NCBI GenBank assembly: GCA_034190875.2
Contig: CM067348.1
Location: forward strand, 39,496,593 to 39,560,592
DNA length: 64,000 bases
Source: Urechis unicinctus
Lineage: Eukaryota > Annelida > Polychaeta > Xenopneusta > Urechidae
Reading direction: 5' to 3'
The notes below the pieces were generated by a model, which was given only the letters and a program-made list of their open reading frames with translations, did no database searches and was not told the origin of the DNA. The position numbers were made by a program, and so were the translations under genes. Each line of letters opens with the position of its first letter. The first letter of the stretch is position 1. Below are positions 1-11,513 of this stretch, in pieces.

Positions 1-37
1 ATTTGCAAAGATGCAGCTAGATGGCGCGATGGCAGAC

Positions 38-209
38 ATCCAGCCGAAGACGAGCCACCGTTGGGCCGTCAGCTGGGAACTGCAGGCCGCTAGGGTTGTG
101 TTATCTGGGATCCAGCCGAAGACGAACCACGTTGGGCCGCCGGTGGACCGTCAGCTGGGAACTGCCGACGATAGCCACCAGCGGCCCGCTGGCGTTGTGT
201 TATCTGGGC
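38..209. repeat. Imperfect tandem duplication
   Basis: A block starting ATCCAGCCGAAGACGA occurs at 38 and again at 111. Each copy runs through GTCAGCTGGGAACTG to a shared GTTGTGTTATCTGGG (94-108 and 195-209). The second copy has an extra segment, so the units differ in length. The block is GC-rich compared with the AT-rich DNA that follows. It has no recognisable coding content. Confidence 0.7.
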
Positions 210-1329
210 TGCATAATGCATCTACTATTGATTTACTTGGGACAACGAGCCCTTCCTTTTCACTTTGGTATTTCTTCTGGTGAACAAAATTATTTTAAGG
301 GTATATAATTGTCTGTAGAAATTTTGTTTCTGCATGTTACACACAACTTTTCTCTTAATTTCATGGCAATATAGCCAGAAACATATGCTACAACATTCAC
401 TTGCTAGTTGGAAAAGCCTTTGTCAATTAAAACAGTAAATTGCAGCGCAGAAGTGCCCATTTATGTTTGACTTCCAGTCAGACATGCTCGCAAGTCATTA
501 CGAAGTTGATTGGCTGCTGCGCGTCGAGTAGCTTCCATAAAAGTAGGGGGCGCTGCCTACACGGTGTCACGGAATTTGTCAGGCGAATTGCCGAGTCGGG
601 TATCTTATTATAAATATCCCAAAATAAAAGTTAAATATGGTTTTATGCAAACCCCCTAGAAAGTAGATCAACGTACACGACACCTACCCACAACTTACCT
701 GTTGTACAGTAATAATAGTAGCAGAAATAACAAATGTGAAAATAATGATATAAATGCTTCAATTTGATTAATTAATAATTAATCAAGATTTGTAATATAC
801 CTTTTAACCATACCTATATAAAGTACACTGGAATGTGTATTTAAACATTCCGACTCACTACACAATCATTTCCATATCACCCAACCCTTAGTTAGAAAAT
901 CCCCATATTATTTTGTTTTTTTCCACCCATGAAGGGACCTATTTTCTTTTGTGGATATTCATCCACTTTAAAGGAGAGGGTGATGTTGAGTGTCGATAGT
1001 ATATTATGCCACAACCTTGTCTATCATCATAACGTGCCCTTCTCAATCATGCCCACGAGTGACCTTCGTGTCACCTGCCAGCCCCACCCCCTCTCCTCAC
1101 CCTTACCCCATATCTTATAGCCACGCCCATCCTCCAGTCCTGTGACCAGGCTACTGCATGTCCCACGAGAACTGAAAAATCCTTTTAACCTTTAAAAATT
1201 GAGTTCTACCCTAGCCTCCGAGCTCGACACTTCTCTCCATCTTTTAGGCACAGCTCCATCTTAAATTCTAAGTCATAGTAATCATCTTCATGCGCGTGTC
1301 GCACATCACAACACCACAGATTGCGATAC
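210..1329. other. Unrecognised intergenic DNA
   Basis: This stretch is AT-rich and has no open frame with recognisable motifs. I see no convincing splice-flanked exon and no inverted-repeat boundary. Confidence 0.5.
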
Positions 1330-1330
1330 G

Positions 1331-1510
1331 ACACATACATACATACATACATACATACATACATACATACATACATACATACATACATACATACATACAT
1401 ACATACATACATACATACATACATACATACATACATACATACATACATACATACATACATACATACATACATACATCATACATATATACATACGTTCGTA
1501 TGTTGTATGC

Positions 1511-1541
<31 letters not shown>

Positions 1542-1627
1542 CATACATACATACATACATACATACATACATACATACATACATACATACACACATACAT
1601 ACATACATGCACGCACACATACACGCA
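1331..1627. repeat. (CATA)n microsatellite in two blocks
   Basis: Pure CATA repeats fill about 1332-1476 and 1513-1600, separated by a short diverged spacer and ending in a CACA/CGCA-rich tail. The long open frames here (Thr-Tyr-Ile-His or Met-Tyr-Val-Cys repeats) are by-products of a 4-bp unit lacking stops and are not genes. Confidence 0.95.
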
Positions 1628-3084
1628 TACAGTAATGCCTTATGACTGTTGGGGTTCTGCTTACAACTTGTCACCATGGGGTTGTTTATGGGGTGAAGTT
1701 TTCGCTCTGAGGAGAGAGTCCACGTGACCATGTTGATCTCCTTTGTCATTAAAACATCAGCCGACCTTGCATGACATGGGAACGGGAAGTAGAATAATAT
1801 GATCCATCCACAAGGGGGCCGCTTTGCAGAGAGCTCTGAGGAAATGTGCACAGAGCAAAAGAAGGTTATGCTCTCTTTACCTCCCACATTCGGATTTGAC
1901 CAAGGTGCTATATAATGATACATTGCATAATAACAGCTATGCTAATGGTACCAACCATCCGCTTACCAGCTCTGACCCCAATGATACTGCATTTGACAAA
2001 TTCCACCAGGACATCCCCATTATAGCAGAAGACCAACTGAGAAGATAGGATGCTGTGAAACAACTTCCGGGTGTTCTGAATAGCCAGGTTGTGCAGCTCA
2101 CTCAACCGCTCCAAATATATCCTCACACAAACTGAATCATGTACTTATGGTGAGATAATTACTTCATCTGGGCAGCAAGCGGTAAAACATGGACACAATG
2201 AACTGTATCAAAAGGCAGTTGGTCTGTCTCGGAAAGGATGTGGCATTTCTTTTGGGACTGACAAGCAGATCCAAGTGTCAAGAAGAAACCCTGGTAAGAA
2301 AAAAACTCCCCAAAAATCTGTAGACAAGTTAATAATGTGTTAATATGGTACATACTTTATGAAATGTTATACCACTTTATACTAGTAAAAGATAATCATT
2401 AATAAGCATAGAATGGAATGTAACATAAATCAAAATTACATTATCTATTTCAAACCTTTACTTTAAGGGGGCTTAATATTTTAGCCAACCAGCTAAATTT
2501 ATATGGATTTATGGTAAAAGTCTGCTTAAAAACAAAAGCATCATCTGCAGAAGTAAAAAGTTTAAGGATCTCCCCAGCCAGATCAATCAGCCACAGGTTA
2601 AATTATTATCAATGCATTGTCTGTAAAAAGGGTTTGTGTCACTGGAGTATATTAACACTCTGATTTTGTGCTTTATACACTTCCTCACCAAGCAAAGGTA
2701 CTATTGTTTTCCATGCCCTGTCTTTCAAGATAGCTTGTATCAATGGAGTGTGTTGTTCAGAAGTTTAGAGTCTCATACTACGTTGTGTACAGAAACAGAA
2801 GTTATTGAGGGAAAAGTGAAGGAATGTCCCCCACAAAACCAAACTACTGCTGGTATCTTTGTATTATGTGCATGCCTTAATTGTCTTCAAGTCTGATTCC
2901 ATTAATGTTAGTCTAGACTAATTACTGAAATTAATTTGCATATTCCAATTGTTATGCATTAAATTAGCAACCATTATGGCTTGGTTTTAATCTATTTTTT
3001 AATCTCGTTTATAACCATATGTGTATCTGCACAAAAATGCATTTGGATACTTCCTTTAGACTGAAAACAGGGAAGTCAAATATC
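1628..3084. other. Mostly unrecognised DNA with weak exon-like stretches
   Basis: I recognise no domain here. Two stretches could be exons because they end at good donors: about 2104-2292 (ending before GTAAGA) and about 2735-2851 (ending before GTATCT). They lie upstream of, and on the same strand as, the Ulp1-like exons at 3757-4108 and could be earlier exons of that gene, but nothing in their translations proves it. Confidence 0.25.
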
Positions 3085-3454
3085 TACCGTATATTCTCTA
3101 ATTAACGCCCCTCCCTTAATTAACGCCCCCCTTCCGTTTTAAAGAAAAGATGAAATCATAACTTACCATAAATGCAGGAAAATCATGATATTCTCGTGTG
3201 TCATATTTCAAGCATCGATTGCCGTACTTGTTCCAATAGACGTATGCGATGTTTAGGGAGATGGAGTTTGCTCCGTACGTGTTGTTTTTTACGCATAAAA
3301 GACATGGACATGATGTAACTATTGTTTTTTTTGGTATATAAGACTTAAACATGAAGTGAATTTTGTCGATTTTTGACGCTTTATAAACGCACCCCCCCCC
3401 CCCTCTTTCCAAAATGTAACGCCCCCGGGGGCGCTAATAAGGGAAAATACGGTA
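3085..3454. mobile_element. MITE-like inverted-repeat element, ~370 bp
   Basis: The left end TACCGTATATTCTCTAATTA and the right end, read on the minus strand as TACCGTATTTTCCCTTATTA, form imperfect terminal inverted repeats that both run into GCCCC-rich sequence. The interior includes a poly-C run near 3390-3403. The 98-residue minus-strand open frame inside (3412-3116) has no recognisable motif. Size and structure fit a non-autonomous DNA transposon. No unambiguous target duplication is visible. Confidence 0.6.
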
Positions 3455-3756
3455 TTTGCTTATCTTTGCTTTGTGCTGTTTAGCAGATGCTTCAGTGAGA
3501 AACACACAAGGAAATTCAGGTTTGGTGAGTATGCATTATTCCTTCAGTACTTAAGATATGCTTGGGAAGAATATATACCAATGAGGGAATTAGAAAGGAT
3601 GTTATGAACTATGAAGAATCAACCTAAAACCAAATGTGCATGCTCTTTATCTTACATATAAGGAACAAGGTAGACTATAAATGGAATAGTCTATGGTTAA
3701 CATGATATGATATACATGAGACAGATTGTTTTCTCTTTTCCTTCCATTAAAAGCTG

Positions 3757-4108
3757 GGCTCCCTACATTTCTTAATGTCTGGGAAGAGGCAAGATGCTTC
3801 CAACGGCAGCATCGTACTTGCTCGCCAAGGGCCATATCTACTTACAGCCAATGACTTCCTCAGTATGCGAGGCAGTGGATGGCTGACAGCTCAGGTATGT
3901 AACAACAGCATGTGCAGCATAATTCACTTACTACTGTTTCTACATGGGTTGTTTGTACGTATCAACAACTATCGTTGGTGACATTAACACTAGAAGGTTT
4001 ATAGATCGCAGGTTATCGATGCTTACGTGCATTTGCTGTGCAGGGGCAAAGCCTCAATACTGCACTTGACAATACAGACAATGACTAGAGTCCCGGATGG
4101 AGAAACAG
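3757..4108 (+). CDS. Ulp1/SENP-like (C48) protease, two exons, partial
   Basis: Two exons join in phase 0: 3757-3894 (donor GTATGT) and 4012-4108 (acceptor GCAG, donor GTACCA). The joined frame contains GPYLLTANDFL, then SGWLTAQ, then VIDAYVHLLC. This matches the start of the Ulp1/SENP cysteine-protease fold, where a W-L-N/T-D/A-x-V-I-x-x-Y motif leads into a helix. Family members cleave SUMO or related conjugates; many invertebrate copies sit in transposons, so this may not be a host SUMO protease. The catalytic His-Asp-Cys exons are not found downstream, because the tyrosine-recombinase retrotransposon begins at 4376. The gene is therefore interrupted or is a fragment. The 3757 start is an inferred acceptor, not an initiation codon. 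Confidence 0.5.
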
Positions 4109-4375
4109 GTACCAGCCCTAATTTCAGCATTAATAAATTGTCTGTGTAACTGGTACTTTGGAAATGGTTGCATTCTTCCATTTAAATCGAAAGGGAATTA
4201 TGTTTATATCCATGAAACAAGGCAATATTAAATATTATGGTTCAAACGGAGAAAAACAGACGCATTCAGTCTTCAGAAGTTAAAGGTATGTTAATTTTTG
4301 GTTGTGGCAATATAACACAGATCATGAGTTTGCTTGTGCCCTTTCTGATCATGCAAATAACTATATGTTGTCGCC

Positions 4376-4615
4376 TAGCCACAACCGTATTTTTGCGCGG
4401 GCTATTCAGGCATTGTTGTTGTAAGTTTACCATAGGTTCTAGGTCATAACCACATCATGTGACCCTCATCCACCTATGGGCGTCGGACAATATCCCGCGG
4501 TACAGTGCCTTAGGTCCTATCAGACGCAGCATCCTCCTCACATCCTTCCCGGAGGCTGCACCATAAACATCGTTTCAACCCAAAGCTTGGTTTGAAAATA
4601 CCTAATCATTTGAAT
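4376..4615 (+). repeat. 5' direct terminal repeat (A1) of the tyrosine-recombinase element
   Basis: The sequence from CTAGCCACAACCGTATTTTT to ACCTAATCATTTGAATT recurs at 12856-13095 in the same orientation with only a few substitutions. The pair defines the ends, or split-repeat ends, of the element. Confidence 0.85.
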
Positions 4616-4998
4616 TTTCTCCTGCATCATCTTGAACGCACTGAGGTAATAGAGTTTATTCTGAGTGCTTGAGTGGTAATTTATCTGTTTATTACCCTGT
4701 TACCTGCGTTTAACACTGCTCGCCGGAACTTTCCGCGAGATCAGCACGGCGAACGCTCAGCTATTATTATGTAAATTCACCCCTTTGTTCAGTTCGCTCT
4801 TGGATAAACGCAATTACCTGGTTGGCCGCTGTGAATTAAGCCTGAATGAAGCGGGATACATTGCACATGAGTTGATTTCATTTTATGGGCGCGCCTTTGT
4901 TGACGACCCACTCCCCATCTCCATATTCTTGATTTATGTCTCCATCGCCATTACCCTGTCACTCTGCTTGTAAATGCCAAACGCAAGGACGCTAGCTA

Positions 4999-5740
4999 TT
5001 GATTAAGTGGCAGGGACGATCTCCGGTCCCTAAGACTACCACGCTACTAGCTGTTTACTTAACATATTTTCATTTTTTGCTTATATCCATTATTGCAGTC
5101 CAGTTATTTTGGTGTAAGATATCCCGCCATTTTGTTGTTGCTTCCTTTGTTCGCTGTACTGTGCATGATATTGTTCTCGGCCACAGCTTTGTCAGAGGAT
5201 TACATGATCATTTGACACATGCTCAAAAAGCACCTCTAACTGCAAACGATATCGCTACTCTTCTCAAAGTTCAGCACTTAGTCAGTGGTGTTGACCTGTT
5301 CGGTTCAAGGGGAGCTTGCGTGCTAGACAACTCTTTGTCCTTGCCTCACAGATACCTAACCCTTAGACGCCCACAGTTTGTCATAATAGATGTGGGTTCC
5401 AATGACCTTGCAAAGGGTGCTGACCCCCTTCAAGTAGCAGTCATATTAGTGGAGTTAACCAGTCACCTTTGCAACAGATTCACTGTTCAACACGTGCTGA
5501 TTTGTTCCATCTTGTACAGGATTGATAAAACTTCAGAGCAAAAGATCTTCAGGTGCAATGGCTACATTAATAATCTATGCGAAGTTGGTTGCACAAAGGT
5601 TTTTGGTCCAGTCCGATGAACCTGTGGTCACGGGATGGGTTACACCCTAACACTCCCATGGGTAGGAAACTATACAAAAGATCTCTCCGAGCTGCCATTT
5701 TCAAAGCGCTACAAAATTCAACAAACACACTCGCTTGAAA
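4999..5740 (+). pseudogene. SGNH/GDSL-type hydrolase ORF of the retrotransposon (frameshifted)
   Basis: The ORF encodes a predicted serine hydrolase of the SGNH fold. Block I appears as VLGHSFVRGL (catalytic Ser in GHS) near residue 60. Block III is DVGSNDL (the Gly and Asn oxyanion residues) near residue 130. Block V is RDGLHPN (Asp-x-x-His) at about 5630-5650. The first two lie in one frame, which ends at 5619; the DGLHP block lies in another frame, so one frameshift separates them near 5605-5615. An N-terminal hydrophobic stretch (YLTYFHFLLISIIAVQLFW) could be a membrane anchor. The same ORF is present, also broken, in the inverted copy (31640-30832). Esterase domains are known from CR1 ORF1, and I recall them from some Ngaro-type elements. 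The substrate is unknown. Confidence 0.7.
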
Positions 5741-5859
5741 GTACACCATTTCCTAGCACCACGAACTAATAAGAGCCTCATGTATGTACACACACTCCTC
5801 ACAGGTGATATTTTAGTATAACGTTATCTTCCTCAAGGCTCTATTTTATTAAATTTCTG

Positions 5860-6110
5860 CATTGAAACAACACGGCTTTATGCAATTCTTCGATCCTAAT
5901 TCTTCTGATGGAATTAGGTTCCAGTTACTCCGAGCTTTCCATTTGGCAAGGCTCTATTTTATTATTATTTCACTTCCAGCTGTAAGTTTTCTGCGTTGAA
6001 ACTACAAGGCTCTATGCAATTGCCTAAGCACAATTCTTCGATCCTAAATCTCCTCATGAGATTAGGTTCCAGTTACTCCGAGCCTTCCATTTGGCAACGC
6101 TCTTTTTATT
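5860..6110 (+). repeat. 147-bp tandem array of the retrotransposon, left part
   Basis: These are repeats of a unit containing GCAATTCTTCGATCCTAA, GGTTCCAGTTACTCCGAGC, GGCTCTATTTTATTA and GCTGTAAGTTTTCTGC. The CAATTCTTCGATCC landmark occurs at about 5884 and 6031. The array resumes at about 8408 after an insertion. The inverted copy (30053-30830) carries at least five units spaced 145-148 bp. Confidence 0.8.
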
Positions 6111-7025
6111 ATGTCTTCCAACGATAGTTGGAAGACATATTGGTTTAACCAGTATTTTTTTTTTTTTTTTTTTTTTTCTCCAGTCAAGGTTTTTCGGGCT
6201 TTTCTCCGGAACGGTTAAACATATCAACATGAAATTTTGGGGAATGATAGATCAAGTTGAGACACAACTGGCGATCCAATTTGACGCGCATGCGCAGTGT
6301 TGGAGGCTTATGGGATCGATTTTTCGTCGATTTTTTCCCCCATTTTCTGTAACTATCTCCTCCATAACTACTGCAGTTACGAACATATGAGTTATAGGTT
6401 GTAACAAGCAATTATCGTAGCATGGAATAGGCGAAAAAAATACTTTGTTTTTACCTTTTGTACTTTGTATAATGACATATATTTTAGAGTACCTATCGCG
6501 ATTTTTGCTGCGAGTTCTCTCCTCGCTGATATCTCTGAAACGGCTGTATTTTACGGACATGAAATTTTGTCAGTATTTAGAACTTGGCCTCGTGATAATG
6601 ATTGTAACAGTATTTTTAGCATTCACAGTAACAAAAAAACAGCAAAAAGGACGATTAGTTTCAAGGTTTTCTGCTGCAGCAGCTTAGCGGCAGGCTAACA
6701 GCAGTTCGTGTTTAATAGGCCAAACCTTACGTAATCGACCAGAGCCTTGGCTGGGTTTGCATCGACTTGGGTAGGGGGTCATGTCAAAACAGGCCAAACC
6801 TTACGTAATCAATCAGCGGCAGCATTCATCGCTTTCGCGGTGTATTGACTTGGTTTAGGGGTCATGTCAAAACATCTAAGCGGCAGCAGCATGTGATCTT
6901 ATGATAGTGCGCGTTACCAGCTATTATCGGTCCGTGTATATACTGTCTTTATGTCTCAGCGACAGTGTGCACTGGATGTCCCGGTGCAATCAAAGCGGGT
7001 ATATATACGCAAACACGCATACACG

Positions 7026-7040
<15 letters not shown>
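6111..7040 (+). repeat. Dispersed non-coding repeat family R, copy 1
   Basis: The copy starts near a perfect hairpin, GTCTTCCAAC-GATA-GTTGGAAGAC (6113-6136). It carries landmarks such as TCTCCGGAACGGTTAAACAT, TTGACGCGCATGCGCAGTGT and CCTTACGTAATC, and ends in an AT microsatellite. Copy 2 lies at 7567-8408 and an inverted copy at 13525-14145. No coding capacity is recognised. The copy sits inside the 147-bp array of the tyrosine-recombinase element, so it arrived later. Confidence 0.75.
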
Positions 7041-7059
<19 letters not shown>

Positions 7060-7505
7060 TATAGATATAGATAGAGAGAGAGAGAGAGAGAGATATAGAT
7101 AGAGAGAATGTAAATAGAGATAGAGAGATAGAAAGAGAGATAGAGATAGAGAGATACATATATAGAGATATACAGATATAGAAAAGAGACATATCTGTAT
7201 ATATATATATAGATATAGATTTGGTATATATACACCATATATATATATATATTTATGTATAGATATACATATATATATATACATACTATATATATATGTA
7301 CATACATATAGATATATACATATATATATATACTATATATAAATATACAATATATACATACATAGAAATAAATATATATACATATCTATATATATACATA
7401 TTTATATACATACATATATATATACATATATACATACATATATATATATAAATATACATATACACATATATATAAATATAAAAATAAATATATGCATATA
7501 AATAC

Positions 7506-7564
<59 letters not shown>

Positions 7565-7565
7565 T
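7020..7565. repeat. AT-rich (TA)n/(GATA)n/(GA)n satellite between repeat modules
   Basis: This is a low-complexity mixture of TATATA, GATAGA and CATATA runs linking R copy 1 to R copy 2. The open frames rich in Ile-Tyr or Leu-Ser are artefacts of the repeats. Confidence 0.9.
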
Positions 7566-7566
7566 A

Positions 7567-8408
7567 TGTCTTCCAACGATAGTTGGTTTAGCCAGTATTT
7601 TTTTTTTTCGGGCTTTTCTCCGGAACGGTTAAACATATCAATTTGACGCGCATGCGCAGTGTTGGAGGCTTATGGGATTGATTTTTCGTCGATTTTTTCC
7701 CCCATTTTCTGTAACTATCTCCTCCATAACTATTGCGGTTACGAACATATGAATTATATGGTTGTAACAAGCAATTATCGTAGCATGGAATAACGCAAAA
7801 AAATACTTATTTTCACCTTTTGTACTTTGTATAATGACATGTATTTTAGGGTACCTATCGCGATTTTTGCTACGACTTCTCTCCTCGCTGATATCTCTGA
7901 AACGGCTGTATTTACGGACATGAAATTTTGTCAGTATTTAGAACTTGGCCTCGTGATAATGATTGTAACAGTATTTTTAGCATTTACAGTAACAAAAAAC
8001 AGCAAAAAGGACGATTAGTTTCAAGGTTTTCTACTGCAGCAGCTTAGCGGCAGGCTAACAGCAGTTGGTGTTTAAGTAGGCCAAATCTTACGTAATCGAC
8101 CAGAGGCCCTGGTTGGGTTTGCATTGACTTGGGTAGGGGGTCATGTCAAAACAGGCCAAACCTTACGTAATCAATCAGCGGCAGCATTCATCGCTTTCGC
8201 GGTGTATTGACTTGGTTTAGGGGTCATGTCAAAACATCTAAGCGGCAGCAGCTTGCGATCTTATAATAGTGCGCGTTACGAGCTATTCTCGGTCCGTGTA
8301 TATACTGTCTTTATGTCTCAGCGACAGTGTGCACTGGATGTCCCGGTGCAATCAAAGCGGGTATATATACGCAAACACGCATACACGCACATATATATAT
8401 ATATATAA
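7567..8408 (+). repeat. Dispersed repeat family R, copy 2
   Basis: This nearly repeats 6113-7040 in the same orientation. It lacks the second arm of the initial hairpin and a ~50-bp block following CGGTTAAACATATCAA. It ends in the same CGCAAACACGCATACACGCA and TA run, after which the 147-bp array of the retrotransposon resumes. Tandem modules plus a TA-rich bridge suggest a local duplication. Confidence 0.8.
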
Positions 8409-8780
8409 ATATATTTATTATTTCACTCCGAGCTGTAAGTTTTCTGCTTTGAAACAACAAGGCTTTATGCAATTGCCTTAGCGCAATTCTTCGATCCTAA
8501 ACCTCCTCATGGGATTAGGTTCCAGTTACTCCGAGCTTTCCATTTGCCAAGGCTCTATTTTATTTAATATTTCACTCCGAGCTGTAAGTTTTCTACATTG
8601 AAACAACAAAAGCTCTATGCAATTGCCTAAGCGCAATTCTTCGATCCTAAATCTCCTCATGGATTTAGGTTCCAGTTATTCATTACACAAGACTCTATTT
8701 TATTGTAGCACAACTTAACAAATACTTTAATCTTGGAATAAGGTTCCAGTTACCCTAATCCTTGTTTATCCCGCAAGGCT
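8408..8780 (+). repeat. 147-bp tandem array of the retrotransposon, right part
   Basis: This continues the array at 5860-6110. The CAATTCTTCGATCC landmark recurs at about 8483 and 8636. The final unit is diverged and leads to the gag start at 8877. Confidence 0.75.
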
Positions 8781-8876
8781 ATATGTTACTATGATATTCT
8801 TTATTTTCAACACTGTGCACCCATCTAAGCTGTAGGCGATACTGCGGTTCAATTGCCTTTGCTTCCAGACGTCATA

Positions 8877-9995
8877 ATGCCTCGAGCTGGGAAAACGCAA
8901 CTGCCTGGCCAAGCCCAGCTACCAGACCCACTCGTAACAGGCAACCCCCAGCCTGTCTGAGATCTGCCAATCCTTCGCAGCCCACCCCAGCCTCAGATGA
9001 TGCCACTGGCTCCAGTGACAATAATCCACTCAACAGAGTGTTGACATGTTTGCAGGATATGCAGGCCACGATGGTCACTATGATGACAGCCATCACTGCC
9101 CTCGTGCCGGCTAATACTCCTGCTGCAGAAATATCATCCCCGACCATTGTTCGTCACAATATAGCTTCCATGGACTGCCTCCCAAGTGTTGTGCAATTGC
9201 CTCAACAGCCCTCCGCAACCTCGGTACAGTTGGACGAGTCCCTCCCAGCAGCTGACAACGTGCACTCCTCTCCGGAATTCACTACTGTGCCTGCCCCAAG
9301 CAACTCTTTGGGCCACCGCCCATTGCAGAGTGCAGGTATTCCAATTGGCACCAATATAAAAGACACGATAAAAAACAAAATTTGGCAACACAAATTCATA
9401 GATTTTCATGACCTGATCCACCCTAATGCCACCTCCCAGTTTTCCGTATCCCTTTCATCGCACGATTCCCAGCCACCAGCCCTCCAGCTGACCCCTAAAC
9501 GGAAAAGGTCTCTCAATGAAACCCAATGGGAGGCTGCAAAGGACATTTTCACAGATTAATGTCCATAAATTTCCAAATCAGCTGAATAACCTCCTTACAT
9601 ACAGCCAGCACATCAAGGAATTAATGAGGCAGGGGGCTGACTGGCTGGCTTATGACACGCAGTATCGTACTGACAGGGAATACACCCAATGCTCTTAGCT
9701 GATGGTCCGTCAAGACCTTGAGCTAAAAGCATACAGAAATGTGCAACAAAAGCAGCCCTTTCTCGGTGGCCCCACAAATTTCCAGTCCAAAACCAAAATG
9801 CCTGTTGGATACTGCTTTACATTCCATCAACCCCGCACCCGTTGTACCACACAGAACTGTCCCTACAAACATTCCTGCCCTAGATGCCACAAGAACCATC
9901 CAGCATTCAACCCCTGCAGAACTGGTCCTTTCCTCCATCAGTCCAATCCAGCTCCCAAGCCCAGTCAAGTCAAAAAACGCTCGCTAGACTTCTAG
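8877..9995 (+). pseudogene. gag-like ORF of the tyrosine-recombinase element
   Basis: The start is taken at ATG 8877 (MPRAGKTQLPG), because the inverted copy begins with the same MPRAGKT. A frame break follows near 8960, and the main frame resumes with MLTCLQDMQATMVTMMTAI, another match to the inverted copy. It stops at 9559. A further frame at 9702-9995 carries a Cys/His-rich cluster, YCFTFHQPRTRC, then NCPYKHSCPRCHKNHPAF, a probable zinc-binding nucleocapsid-type motif. The role would be RNA packaging. At least two frameshifts are needed for a single product, so this copy is inactive. Confidence 0.65.
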
Positions 9996-11513
9996 TGAGT
10001 TACAGCCATAGCCGGTATCTAACTGACGGTTTTACCAATGGGTTTCGCCTTAAGTTTGATGGGGAAGACGCATCATTCACCTCAAAAAATTCCTGCTCAG
10101 TTCACTGTAACCTACAAATAGCCAAACAGAAAATAGACCATGAGCTCAAGCTTGGCTGCATAGCTGGTCCTTTTGATAAACCCCCTTTAGACCATTTCAA
10201 AAGCTCCCCCTTAGCTTTGAGGGAAAAACAAGAGTCTGGGAAATTCAGGCTCCTTCACAACCTTTCATATCCGTATGACATTTTATCAGACAACAGCAAT
10301 ATTTCAGAAACTAATTCCACAGTAAAGTATGAGACAAACACTGATGCCATTAACCTCATTCTCAAATGTTCACCCGGTGCTTTCTTAGATAAAAGCGACA
10401 TAGCCTTTCGTCTAATTCCTCTTCATCCATCCCAGTACCACCTCACAGGTTTCGAGTTCAATGGGTACTATTATGATAAATGCCTTCCCATGAGATGTTC
10501 ATCTTCATGTCAAATATTTGACACTTTCTCCTCTGCGAATAAGTGGATTCTACAGAACAAGCTTGGGGTACAAAATGTCGTTAAATGTCGATTTTCTTTT
10601 TGTTTCTAGTTCCCCTTCACGGTGTCAAGCTAACCTCAATACATTCAAAAGTCTTTGTACTCAGCTAGGTGTCCCCATTGGTCCCCATAAAACTACAGGT
10701 CCTACCACTTCTCTCACTTTTCTTGGCATACAACTGGATACCGTCAACATGGTGTCATTGCTGCCCTAAGATAAGTTGACTTCCTACACAGCAGACATAC
10801 ATCCTTTGAAGAGCAAAAACAAAATAACCCTAAGGGAGCTTAAGTCCACTGTAGGCAAACTACAATTCTCTACTTCAGTAATTCCCTCTGGCAGGGCATT
10901 CCTCAGAAGGCTTGACGACTTAACGATAGGTGTTAAAAAACATTTTCATTTCATCCGCCTCAACAGAGGAACAAAATTAGACATTGAAATGTGGCTTTCT
11001 TTCCTCCAATTCCACAATGGTCGATCTCTCATCAAACGTCCCTCTGTTGTTGATTCGCAGTCTATACATTTGTTCTCGGATGCCTCAAAATCAGGATTTG
11101 GGGCAACATATGGCACAACATGGATTCATGGGCTGTGGCCTGATTCTTGGAAGGGGTATGACATTACCTTTCTAAAATTCTACCCAATTTTCATCCTTCT
11201 TTCTATGGTTGCATCAAAAGTCAGTCATTCCTTCATCACATTTCACTGTGATAATCAAGCAATAGTTACTGTTATCAACAAACAATCCTCAAAGTGTCCC
11301 CACATCATGCAAATTCTGAGGCCTTTCATTCTAATCTTACTTAAGCATCACATCTCTTTCTCAGCAGTTCATGTTCCCAGTGTCAATAATAATTTATGTG
11401 ATGCAATTTCTCGTCAACAGGTAACATGGTCTTTGCTACGTCGATTTGGGATGCAAGCCAAGCCCACTCAAATACCAACTCATCTTCTGCCACGCAACTC
11501 AAATCACATGTAG
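9996..11513 (+). pseudogene. Reverse transcriptase-RNase H of the tyrosine-recombinase element
   Basis: RT motifs visible are FRLLHNLSYPYD, KSDIAFRLIPLHP, GFEFNGYYYDKCLPM and SSSCQIFDTFSSA, the DIRS/Ngaro style. At the catalytic box the inverted copy reads KILDDFLFVSS, while this copy reads NVDFLFVSS, so one of the paired aspartates is lost. The frame also shifts around 10520-10610. After a stop near 10770 the frame continues into RNase H: LFSDASKSGFGATYG, ITFHCDNQAIVTVIN and NNNLCDAISR supply the acidic residues. The ORF makes cDNA from the element RNA in intact relatives. This copy is dead at the polymerase active site. Confidence 0.8.

Noticed and set aside
1206-1923. Long open frames of Tyr-Ile-His or Met-Tyr-Val-Cys repeats on both strands
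   Set aside because: They are translations of the (CATA)n microsatellite, which has no stops in these frames.
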